Origin: Clostridium drakei
Lineage (GTDB): Bacteria > Bacillota > Clostridia > Clostridiales > Clostridiaceae
NCBI RefSeq assembly: GCF_000633595.2
Contig: NZ_JIBU02000023.1
Coordinates: forward strand, 62,001 to 126,000
Length of the DNA: 64,000 nucleotides
Direction of reading: 5' to 3'
Shown here: positions 47,512 to 55,695 of the stretch, in pieces
Position numbering within the stretch: the first letter of the stretch is position 1
Layout: every line of letters starts with the position of its first letter
Made by a program: the position numbers and the translations under genes
The notes under the pieces: generated by a model
Databases searched by the model: none
What the model saw: the letters and a program-made list of their open reading frames with translations, nothing else
What the model was told of the DNA's origin: nothing

Positions 47512-49261
47512 ACTCATTACGTACAAATTTTAGTGTTTTATATTTGGTACCCTTAAATAGGCTCAAATAGTTTACTACATCATCCCAACCACCTCCTGAT
47601 TGTTCAATAGTAGCATCTGTTAATGACTCTACCACATGTAATTCAGCTATTTTAGTGGGTGGTGTAGAGTAATTAGCTGGATTTATGTCAAAGATATTTG
47701 TGCCTTGTTGTAACATAAATTTAGTAACTGTGACTACTGAAGCACTAGTATCTTCCACAAGCATTACTGGTCTAAAGTTTCCATAGGATAATCGGGTATC
47801 ATTCGTAGCAACAAAGCTAAAGAAATCTACCATTGAGTTTCCTCTTAAAACCCTATGAGTATTATTAGAGGTTGACCCACCTACTATAATACCATTAATG
47901 GGTGTTGTTGAAGTTAAGCTATATGCCCCACTCCAATGCCAAATATTATTATCTCCAGGTGTAATAGTTCCACCAAGGTTAGATTCTACTAATATTTTAT
48001 CCCACTCATTGTCTTTATCTGTGGAGGATATGCCTCCTGTAAGACAACGAACTAATTTATCACTAAACTCAGAGGAATACAATTGGATACTATTTATTAT
48101 TAATACATTTGCCCCATTATTTGCATGAAATAATATTTTATAGTACTTATATGCCTGTGTATTAATAAAATGGTATGTTCTAGTTTCTCCTAAAGTCCAA
48201 TTTATCTCATTACTATAAGAAGCTAAATTCTTCCAAATAACACCATCCACACTAGCTAGAATATCAAAGCTTCTAGGTGCATATCTTATACCCCCACCAG
48301 TTGGAATATTAAAATACATAGACATATAGTCTATAATCTTTGGACTACCAAGATTAATGGTAATAAATTCTCCATCTATTGCATTACTTCTACCACTAGC
48401 ATAAGATGTAGTAGGGTCATTATCAAAAGCTCTAAAAGCCTCATAGCCTGTCTGCCAGGATAAACATGACAATACCACTTCATTTGAGTTATCTGCAGTA
48501 AGTGTAGGTATCTTATAGCCACTATTTAAGTTACCCTCTATAAAACCAGCATTATTTAAATTATCCCATGAAATTCCAGTCTGTATATTTCTATCAGCAA
48601 TAAATTTCTTTCTACCTTGTGAATCATAACCCACCATAATAAGATAGAACTTTCCATCAGGTGTTGCTGTTCCAGTTACAGGTATTTCTGCGGCTGTACA
48701 AGTTCCTAACTCTGAGAATGTTCCAACTTGCCCTGCTGTTAATGCTGTATATCTGCAAGGAATACAATCTCCAAGATTCTTTAGGTCAAAGAGACTGTTT
48801 ACAGGGTTTAAAAGTCCTCCTTCAAAGAATTTAATTTTCCAATACCATAATTGATTACTAACTCTGGTGGCATCTATCTTATAGGCCTTATAACCCTTAG
48901 AATTACTAAAATCAAAATAATTAAGTTGAGATTGCCCATACCAGGAATATTGTCCAGTATATGAAGCAAGTTTAGTCCAAGTACCATCACTTCCATTAGT
49001 AGTATCATCACTTCCATATATTTTAAAATCAACAGGACAACAAGCATTAGCATAATATGTAGAAATTCCAACACGTGTTACTTGTTTTGGGGAATCAAAA
49101 ACTAAACATATCCATGAAGGCTCTCCACAATAGGGTTCCCATGAACCAGCTCCAAATACTCGGTAGGCTACGTCTTGCCTAGGACTTATATTACTTGCAA
49201 ATACCCTATATGGAGTTGGAGTTGTATAGCCAGTCATATAAGGTGTAATATCTTTATACAT
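47510..49261 (-). CDS. Tail adhesin with two F5/8-type C (discoidin) domains
   Basis: The 583-residue protein has a discoidin-like domain at about residues 10-150 and a clearer one at about 255-397 (YEAFRAFDNDPTTSYASG, INLGSPKIIDYMSMYF, RSFDILASVDGVIWKNLASY). Between them is a module (about 158-243; LGDCIPCRYTA, FSELGTCTAAEIPVTG) shared with the 827-residue neighbour, and at the C-terminus another shared module (CLTGGISSTD, NEWDKILVESNLGG, FRPVMLVED). The domains suggest glycan binding at the tip of a tail particle. It is the last gene of the cluster, ending in its own terminator. Confidence 0.7.
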   Translation of the reverse strand: MYKDITPYMTGYTTPTPYRVFASNISPRQDVAYRVFGAGSWEPYCGEPSWICLVFDSPKQVTRVGISTYYANACCPVDFKIYGSDDTTNGSDGTWTKLASYTGQYSWYGQSQLNYFDFSNSKGYKAYKIDATRVSNQLWYWKIKFFEGGLLNPVNSLFDLKNLGDCIPCRYTALTAGQVGTFSELGTCTAAEIPVTGTATPDGKFYLIMVGYDSQGRKKFIADRNIQTGISWDNLNNAGFIEGNLNSGYKIPTLTADNSNEVVLSCLSWQTGYEAFRAFDNDPTTSYASGRSNAIDGEFITINLGSPKIIDYMSMYFNIPTGGGIRYAPRSFDILASVDGVIWKNLASYSNEINWTLGETRTYHFINTQAYKYYKILFHANNGANVLIINSIQLYSSEFSDKLVRCLTGGISSTDKDNEWDKILVESNLGGTITPGDNNIWHWSGAYSLTSTTPINGIIVGGSTSNNTHRVLRGNSMVDFFSFVATNDTRLSYGNFRPVMLVEDTSASVVTVTKFMLQQGTNIFDINPANYSTPPTKIAELHVVESLTDATIEQSGGGWDDVVNYLSLFKGTKYKTLKFVRNE

Positions 49262-49275
49262 TAGATCTCATCTCC

Positions 49276-51759
49276 TTAATACCACAAATTAGTTTGTTTA
49301 GAGTCTGATTCTATAAATTCAAGTACTGGTCTAAAACCACCTGTGCTTGCTATTTGTGAAGAAATGCCAAAACCAACTCCACTCCAAGTAACTGAATTAT
49401 TGACATTTGCTCTAACTATTCTTCTTGTACTATCAATACTGCCAGAAGTTCCAGTCTTAGATGTAAATGTTGCAGTTAATGGGGTATCTTTTGTCCAGGA
49501 TGAAAGTAGAATAGTATGCCATATATTATCATCCCCAGAAGTTATTTTGCCCCCAAGATCTGAGTTCACAATATATTTATCCCATTCGTTTGTAACTGGC
49601 CATGCACCTTTACTATTCTCAGTTAATGATTTATTTCCATTAGCATCTGAAAAAGCATAACCACCTGAAAGAGAACGAATCATATGTGGAAAATCCTTTA
49701 GAAAATAATTTTCAGAAGTCTTACTTGTGTAAAAATAGTCTAATTTTATATGCTGATAACTTGTTGAAGTAGTAGAAAAACTAAACTCAAGTAAGCTATA
49801 TGCTATCCAGAAGCCAATTGGAAAAGTAGCAAGATTATTAACATACACTAACTGACCATCCACACTTAAACCAATTTTACTAGTTAACAAATTAGTAAAG
49901 ATAACTATTTCTTTATTTATGATACTCCCAGTATAAACAGGGTTACCTCCATTAAAGCTATCTAAACTAATAGAGTTCTTCCTAAAGTTAAAATGATTAT
50001 ATGACTTCTCAGGCATATGTGAAATTGATATTAGGAAGTTAAGATTATCCCCTATATCAGATATTCTAAACTTATTTATTACTATTCCAGTAGTATAATC
50101 TGAAAATTGCCAATTTTGCATACAACTCCTTGTATTATCTGTACTCTTTATATTCATTTCATTTTTCATTACTTTTGAGTAACTACTATATCCATTTGTG
50201 TAACCAACCGTAGTAAACATATCAGTATCTACATAATCTGTAGGTTGAAAAGGGAGTATATTTCCCTCTATAAACTTTGCACTATTTAAAACATCCCAAC
50301 TAATATTAGTTTGTAATACTCTATCAGCTACTAAAGTACCCTTAGCTGTCTTCACAAAGTAAAATAATCCATCTGGTGTAGCTGTTCCTGTGACTGAAAT
50401 TTCATCTACAGTACAAGTACCAAGCTCTGAAAAATAGCCTACTTGTCCACTAGTACTTGCAGTGTATCTACATGGAATACAATCTCCTACAGCCATACCT
50501 AATAAATTAGAAACTTGATTTAATGTTGGATGTACTAAGTAACCAGTTGAATCTATGTCTATTGCATCAAAATTTATTTGTCCAGGAGTAGGAGTTAGTT
50601 CAACTTGATGTATTTCATTTGATAGTGTAAGATTTTCATATACAACTATTTGGTAGGTTGTAGTTGTTGCAGAAATATCAAAAGTATAAGATATTCCATC
50701 AATTTTAATAGTACAAATTCCATAACCCATTGCTTTCCAACAAATTATTCTTAGTTTGGTTCCATAAAATTTAAAACTTATCTTAGCTGTGGAATCACTG
50801 CTCCAAACACCACTACCTCCACTTTCACCTACAGAATGAACTACCCAAGTCCCATTGTATAAAAATCTACTATCAACATTATCATATCTTCTCCATCCTG
50901 TTTCTGGAGCTGTAAGTTGTATTCCTGTGCCCAGTAAGTCGCCACTATCATCTATATCAATAGCATCTATTCTAAGGTAATTACTTTGAGTATTATTTAT
51001 TGTAACAGTATGTTGTTTATTTTCAAGAGATGTTTTTTCATAAACAAGTATTTGTTTATATTCCTTTGGATTAGATTCACTAAAAGTTTCTATAATATCA
51101 TTATCTATGGTTATTTGAATTTTAGAACCACTACTTGAGTCTATTGAAGATATAATTCTAAATTTAGTACCATAGAAATTAAATGTTACTTTTGATATTG
51201 TATCAAAAATATATTTCTGAGAACCTTTGTAAAAAGCAGAATTATTATCTATATACCACGTACCTGTATATAAAATTCTATTATCCATATTGTCATATCT
51301 TTTCCATCCTATTTCGGGAGAAATAAGTTGTTGTCCTACTTGAGTAACTAAATAGCCAGTACTGTCAATATCAATGGCATCGAATACAAATGAACCTGGA
51401 TTTATTACTGTAATGACTACACTGTGCCTAGTATTAGTTAAATTGATTTTTTCATAATCTAGAGATTGATAAATGATAGAACCATATTGGGAATAATATT
51501 CTTTTACTCCATCTATGGATATTTCTATTCTGTTTGATCTATCTGTGTAGATACATCCTATAATTCTTAGCTTTGTACCATAAAACTCAAAAGAAACTGT
51601 ACCTCCATTACTGCCTGGACCAGTTCCAGTATATCCTCCATTGTAAAGTGAACCCGCGGAAAGCTTGGTAAGAAGAGTGTATTTAAAGTTACTATTAGAA
51701 TCATCATATCTTCTCCATCCACTTTCGGGTGTGGTCAATTGTTGTCCTATTGTTGCCAT
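49276..51759 (-). CDS. Tail adhesin with three tandem carbohydrate-binding-like repeats
   Basis: The 827-residue protein starts with three repeats of about 133 residues (5-137, 142-276, 279-410), each with a GWRRYD-type start, FYGTKLRII in the middle and DAIDIDSTGYL at the end. This resembles a galactose-binding-like jelly-roll. Residues about 415-500 and 700-827 are modules shared with the 583-residue protein. The overall design is a common frame with exchangeable binding domains, as in phage receptor-binding proteins. The 14 bases between it and the next gene imply co-translation. Confidence 0.7.
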   Translation of the reverse strand: MATIGQQLTTPESGWRRYDDSNSNFKYTLLTKLSAGSLYNGGYTGTGPGSNGGTVSFEFYGTKLRIIGCIYTDRSNRIEISIDGVKEYYSQYGSIIYQSLDYEKINLTNTRHSVVITVINPGSFVFDAIDIDSTGYLVTQVGQQLISPEIGWKRYDNMDNRILYTGTWYIDNNSAFYKGSQKYIFDTISKVTFNFYGTKFRIISSIDSSSGSKIQITIDNDIIETFSESNPKEYKQILVYEKTSLENKQHTVTINNTQSNYLRIDAIDIDDSGDLLGTGIQLTAPETGWRRYDNVDSRFLYNGTWVVHSVGESGGSGVWSSDSTAKISFKFYGTKLRIICWKAMGYGICTIKIDGISYTFDISATTTTYQIVVYENLTLSNEIHQVELTPTPGQINFDAIDIDSTGYLVHPTLNQVSNLLGMAVGDCIPCRYTASTSGQVGYFSELGTCTVDEISVTGTATPDGLFYFVKTAKGTLVADRVLQTNISWDVLNSAKFIEGNILPFQPTDYVDTDMFTTVGYTNGYSSYSKVMKNEMNIKSTDNTRSCMQNWQFSDYTTGIVINKFRISDIGDNLNFLISISHMPEKSYNHFNFRKNSISLDSFNGGNPVYTGSIINKEIVIFTNLLTSKIGLSVDGQLVYVNNLATFPIGFWIAYSLLEFSFSTTSTSYQHIKLDYFYTSKTSENYFLKDFPHMIRSLSGGYAFSDANGNKSLTENSKGAWPVTNEWDKYIVNSDLGGKITSGDDNIWHTILLSSWTKDTPLTATFTSKTGTSGSIDSTRRIVRANVNNSVTWSGVGFGISSQIASTGGFRPVLEFIESDSKQTNLWY

Positions 51760-51775
51760 ATATTATCACCTGCCT

Positions 51776-52876
51776 TTATACATAATTCACAGTATAAACA
51801 CCACTTGCATAGAAAGTAACTTGTAGTGTTTGTTTATCATCTAATAACTTGTAACTCCAATTAGCTTGTGGAGTTATACTATAAGTTCCAGACTCATCAT
51901 ACTTAACATCTGTCTGGTCCACATAGCAAGCGTCTGTGGAATAGGTTTGTTTACAGTAATAAGCTATTCTTAGAGAGTTTGATGAATTTCTTGCAGTTGC
52001 TAATTGAGCAGCTGTTAAGCCATTTAGAATACTCTGAGCCATAAAATTAGCTTTCACATCATCTATATTATTGACATCTACAGTCTTCCAACTAGTACCA
52101 TCAAATACTTGATATGTGGTACCATTATCAAAGCTTAATGCAAATTTAAACCCAACAGAGTTTAGAACTATACCAGTTAGATTGACTATAGCAGAAATGT
52201 CTATATCATTCTTACTCAAAATTACTTGGTCCTTTGGAATTACTCCAATAGTAACTTGAGTATCATTTTGGGATATAGCATCTCTGGTCTTGTAGAGAGT
52301 CTCATCAATCTCCACCTCATAACACTTATTAATACCAACATCACTATCAGAAATCCAAGAGATATTAATATTATTGGCAGGATACATCTTTCCATCAAAA
52401 TTAAGAGAGCCTGCTGCAAATGTATAATTAGCTCCAGAGTCAAATGTATCAATGTTCTTAACTAACCCTTTAGCTCCTTCAGTAAATGTTAATACTGCCA
52501 AAGCTAATAATAAATTATCAACAGTTCTACCCAAGTTTATATTCACAGAATATGGACTAGAAGAACTGGCAGTAACAGCTTGTTTTAATAGCTGTCTTAT
52601 GTTTGATGTCCCCACAGTTAAGTTCTTAATAGCTGTGATTATATCGGGCCAATTACTATCTACAGTTACACTTGTGCAACCTTTGGCAATTAATGCTGTA
52701 ACTATATCTGACTTAGCATTATTGCCACATTGAAAAACCTCATTTAGGGCATTTACACAGTCAATCGATTTACTCTCTGTGTTAAGAGCTTCTAGTAATT
52801 TAGTATCTAAATTGCCTAAATCCCCAATCTTTAAATCAACTTTTTCTAAGTCTTCTTGAAGTACTACTTTATTCAA
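51776..52876 (-). CDS. Tail-fibre-associated protein of unknown function
   Basis: The TTG start at 52876 is supported by AAAGGAGTGAT. The 366-residue protein has an N-terminal helical region (about 1-95; DLGNLDTKLLEALN, VTALIAKGCTSVTVD), then beta-rich parts including a DVGINKCYEVEID motif that also occurs in the 203-residue tail protein at 60614-61225, and a GTTYQVFDGTSW stretch. A structural or fibre-connector role is inferred from position only. Confidence 0.55.
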   Translation of the reverse strand: MNKVVLQEDLEKVDLKIGDLGNLDTKLLEALNTESKSIDCVNALNEVFQCGNNAKSDIVTALIAKGCTSVTVDSNWPDIITAIKNLTVGTSNIRQLLKQAVTASSSSPYSVNINLGRTVDNLLLALAVLTFTEGAKGLVKNIDTFDSGANYTFAAGSLNFDGKMYPANNINISWISDSDVGINKCYEVEIDETLYKTRDAISQNDTQVTIGVIPKDQVILSKNDIDISAIVNLTGIVLNSVGFKFALSFDNGTTYQVFDGTSWKTVDVNNIDDVKANFMAQSILNGLTAAQLATARNSSNSLRIAYYCKQTYSTDACYVDQTDVKYDESGTYSITPQANWSYKLLDDKQTLQVTFYASGVYTVNYV

Positions 52877-52922
52877 AAGCTATCACTCCTTTAAAAGAGA
52901 GGAAGTATATCTCCCCATTTAA

Positions 52923-53807
52923 TTAACCTATTGCTACAACTTTTATTGAATCAGCTGCTGGAACTGTATCAAATGTAAATGTTATTTTGTCAGTAGCAAC
53001 ATGTATTCCACAATCTACTTTATTGTCTGAACTATCATACGCTGAAACATCTAAATCCTTCGTTCCAAGAGTATTTGTCACATCTATGGAAGTAGCTGAA
53101 CCATCACCAATAGTTCCTGTAACTTTACCAAGTACAGTCTTATTGAATTTAAGTCCACCTTCATCATCGAATGCCAATGAAGCATCTGAGGACAATTTAA
53201 CTGCTAAACTGCCATCTCCATTTTGTGATATACCTTTGGTAGTATCAGCAACATCAGTACCTAATTTTTCTTTAGTAATGGCTTTATCCTTTACATAAAG
53301 TTTACCATTAACATCTATACCAATAGTAATATCATCATATTTAACATTGAAGGTACCTCCAACATTATCTAAACCAGTACCATTAGTAATAGTAGAGAAG
53401 CCTCCATAAGTCCAAGAAGTATTGAACTTGTAGAATTGACTATCACCCCTATTGAATACAAGAACACCAGGACCTTTAGCGGAAACATCATATGCAACCA
53501 CAAATGATGAACCATTATATTCTACTATATCATTATTCTCTACTCCAGTGATTACACCAAAGTTAGCATGCAATTTAGTAATATCAGTTAAGATATATCT
53601 AGCACCTTGTGTAGTAGTTGGAGTTAAAGTAGCATCTGTCTGGATTCCTAATACATCAGCTTGATAGTCTAGTCCAGATATTGCCTTCTGTATTTCTGAT
53701 AGTACATAACCTCTATTAGCAACATCTCCATTATCTACTGGTACTGGTAATCCCACTATCTTAGAAACTCCACCAAAATTTAAACTTACTAATACATTTT
53801 TACTCAT
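52923..53807 (-). CDS. Phage tail-fibre-type protein
   Basis: The ATG at 53807, eight bases after AGGAG, gives 294 residues. The chain is rich in Gly, Asp, Thr and Val with the layout of tail-fibre shafts: VPVDNGDVANRGYV near the N-terminus, then segments such as ITKEKLGTDVADTTKGISQNGDGSLAVKL typical of phage fibre repeats. It is likely part of the fibre complex with the two following adhesins. Confidence 0.65.
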   Translation of the reverse strand: MSKNVLVSLNFGGVSKIVGLPVPVDNGDVANRGYVLSEIQKAISGLDYQADVLGIQTDATLTPTTTQGARYILTDITKLHANFGVITGVENNDIVEYNGSSFVVAYDVSAKGPGVLVFNRGDSQFYKFNTSWTYGGFSTITNGTGLDNVGGTFNVKYDDITIGIDVNGKLYVKDKAITKEKLGTDVADTTKGISQNGDGSLAVKLSSDASLAFDDEGGLKFNKTVLGKVTGTIGDGSATSIDVTNTLGTKDLDVSAYDSSDNKVDCGIHVATDKITFTFDTVPAADSIKVVAIG

Positions 53808-53822
53808 TAACAACACTCCTCT

Positions 53823-54407
53823 TTAATATATTATACATTTTCCCATGAATGAGATTTCTGAACTAATGGTTAAGTTATCAGAATCCTCATAGTGGATATC
53901 CACAGAATCAGTTATTCTGTGATTGGAATTATCCACAATGTCTAATTTGGGGTATTGGAAATTCTTTTTGTGATTAATACTCCATGTAATAATTGGGGTA
54001 CTTTGTACATATATGGATGGTTCATCTGAGCTTAGGGTTGGTGTAGTTCCACCCGATGTATTCCCCCCACCAAAGACTAATATGGTTACTGAGTATTTTT
54101 CAGATACATCTTCCACAAAACTTATATGTGTATTGTCTAATACAGTATAATCAGCATTCTTAGACATCTTTACACCCTCACGAAGTACCCACATCTCAAT
54201 ACCTTTACTAGAATCAGGTGTCTCAAATATCTTTTGGGGTGAGGCTCTAATATCTGAAGGATATTCTTTAAATTGTGGAGCTAGATATTTATTAATCAGC
54301 TCATTGATTTCATAACTACTATATGTAGTTTGTGTGGATATATTGCCATCATCTATAACTGCACTTCCATCCAATGGTGTATTGGACATTTTAAAAAATC
54401 TACTCAA
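53823..54407 (-). CDS. Tail protein with C-terminal phage beta domain
   Basis: The TTG start at 54407 has AGGAGGTG upstream. The 194-residue protein has an N-terminal LDGSAVIDDGNISTQTTYSSYEINELIN motif, common in phage tail proteins, and a C-terminal WSINHKKNFQYPKLDIVDNSNHRI region similar to the YPSV-type terminal domains of phage fibres (inhibitor- or collagen-like trimer foot). A fibre-associated role is likely. Confidence 0.6.
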   Translation of the reverse strand: MSRFFKMSNTPLDGSAVIDDGNISTQTTYSSYEINELINKYLAPQFKEYPSDIRASPQKIFETPDSSKGIEMWVLREGVKMSKNADYTVLDNTHISFVEDVSEKYSVTILVFGGGNTSGGTTPTLSSDEPSIYVQSTPIITWSINHKKNFQYPKLDIVDNSNHRITDSVDIHYEDSDNLTISSEISFMGKCIIY

Positions 54408-54426
54408 ATATACTCACCTCCTTTCG

Positions 54427-55419
54427 CTATTCTATGATTAGTTGAAAGTCTCTTACTTGGAAATTATGATTATTAATAGACTTATATATATTCACATATA
54501 CAATTATTTCTTGTTTTGGTTTAATCTCAGGTAGAGCTAAAGTATCTGTAAATGTATTACCATCAAAACTTAATTGGATTAAGTCTTCAGACTCATCCTT
54601 AGTACTAATGGTAAGATTTGAATAAGTATCATTAGTTGAAGAGACATTTTTAATTGTGATAGCTTCACTTAAACTATCCAACATAGTAGGACTGGAAACT
54701 GGACTGTTATGATATATAATTTCTAATTCATATGGACTTATGATATAAATGTCCCCATATTGTAAGTCCATAATAGAGCTTGTATATATCACATTGTTTG
54801 ATGGGTCTAGAAATATTAATTGGCCTTTCATGCATGAATCCAAAAAGATTTCACATTGTAAATTCTCATCAAAGATCCTCCTTCTAATCTCATTGCCATA
54901 CCCATCCTTAAGCACAGCAATAGTATTTTGGGGAAAATTTAATACAGTAACATGGGATCTCTTATAAACTCTATAATCCTCTAATACAAATGGATTATCA
55001 CTCTTCTTCTGAAATCCCTGACTTGTTATGGCTTCGGTGATTTTATCTCCACCTGAATTTTTCCATTGTTTACCATCTTCTGAGCTATATACTTGTATAT
55101 AACCATCTTCTCTAAGTAACTTCCAATATGGATGTTCCCCCTGGGCATCATCTTTAATACCACATTTACTACTAGCAGTTCCAATATAACACTCATTAAA
55201 ATCACCAGGTTTAAACATTCCCCAATTCTGTTTTTTAATCTCAATAACAAATTCCTCATAGGGAAATAGCCTTTCAATTTTAGTATTAGATATAAGTGAC
55301 ATAGTGTTTAATACTGGGTCTCTAGTAACTGTTGAACTTCCAGCATAATCGCTAAAACTAGAAGTGAGGTAGAAATTATCTACCTCTCTCTTTCCATCCT
55401 CCACTTTTAAAAGTATCAT
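54427..55419 (-). CDS. Unknown tail-cluster protein, possible lectin-like N-terminus
   Basis: The 330-residue protein has an N-terminal part (about 20-165; WGMFKPGDFNECYIGTASS, REDGYIQVYSSEDGKQW) resembling concanavalin-like or DUF1349 folds, and a C-terminal part (about 210-330) of Ig-like character. AGAGGTGATTAG precedes the ATG. No enzyme motif is recognised. It lies in the fibre/baseplate portion of the cluster. Confidence 0.5.
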   Translation of the reverse strand: MILLKVEDGKREVDNFYLTSSFSDYAGSSTVTRDPVLNTMSLISNTKIERLFPYEEFVIEIKKQNWGMFKPGDFNECYIGTASSKCGIKDDAQGEHPYWKLLREDGYIQVYSSEDGKQWKNSGGDKITEAITSQGFQKKSDNPFVLEDYRVYKRSHVTVLNFPQNTIAVLKDGYGNEIRRRIFDENLQCEIFLDSCMKGQLIFLDPSNNVIYTSSIMDLQYGDIYIISPYELEIIYHNSPVSSPTMLDSLSEAITIKNVSSTNDTYSNLTISTKDESEDLIQLSFDGNTFTDTLALPEIKPKQEIIVYVNIYKSINNHNFQVRDFQLIIE

Positions 55420-55430
55420 CTAATCACCTC

Positions 55431-55676
55431 TTAAACTGTAGGAGTTATTACAATGTCTATTGGTACTATTTCACAAACCATTATTCTATCTGGTCCTCCA
55501 AACATTCCACCTCGGTATATAATATCTTTAGCATAAGCTTGAGCTTCAAGAAAAGAAGTGGTTTGTAATTCTAAAGCCCAACCATAAACATTATGAAAAA
55601 CAGCCCAGGTCTTTTGCCTAGGATTACCAAAGCTTGTATCACTTTGTGAAACTGGACTATATTGTGTAGAAGACAT
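55431..55676 (-). CDS. Small tail-cluster protein, 81 residues
   Basis: Not recognised. The protein has a Ser/Thr/Gln-rich N-terminus, a WAVFHNVYGWALELQTTSFLEAQAYAKDI stretch and a hydrophobic C-terminus ending VPIDIVITPTV. AAAGGATG precedes the ATG. Position among baseplate/fibre genes suggests a small structural or adaptor protein. Confidence 0.5.
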   Translation of the reverse strand: MSSTQYSPVSQSDTSFGNPRQKTWAVFHNVYGWALELQTTSFLEAQAYAKDIIYRGGMFGGPDRIMVCEIVPIDIVITPTV

Positions 55677-55695
55677 ATAACATCATCCTTTCTAA

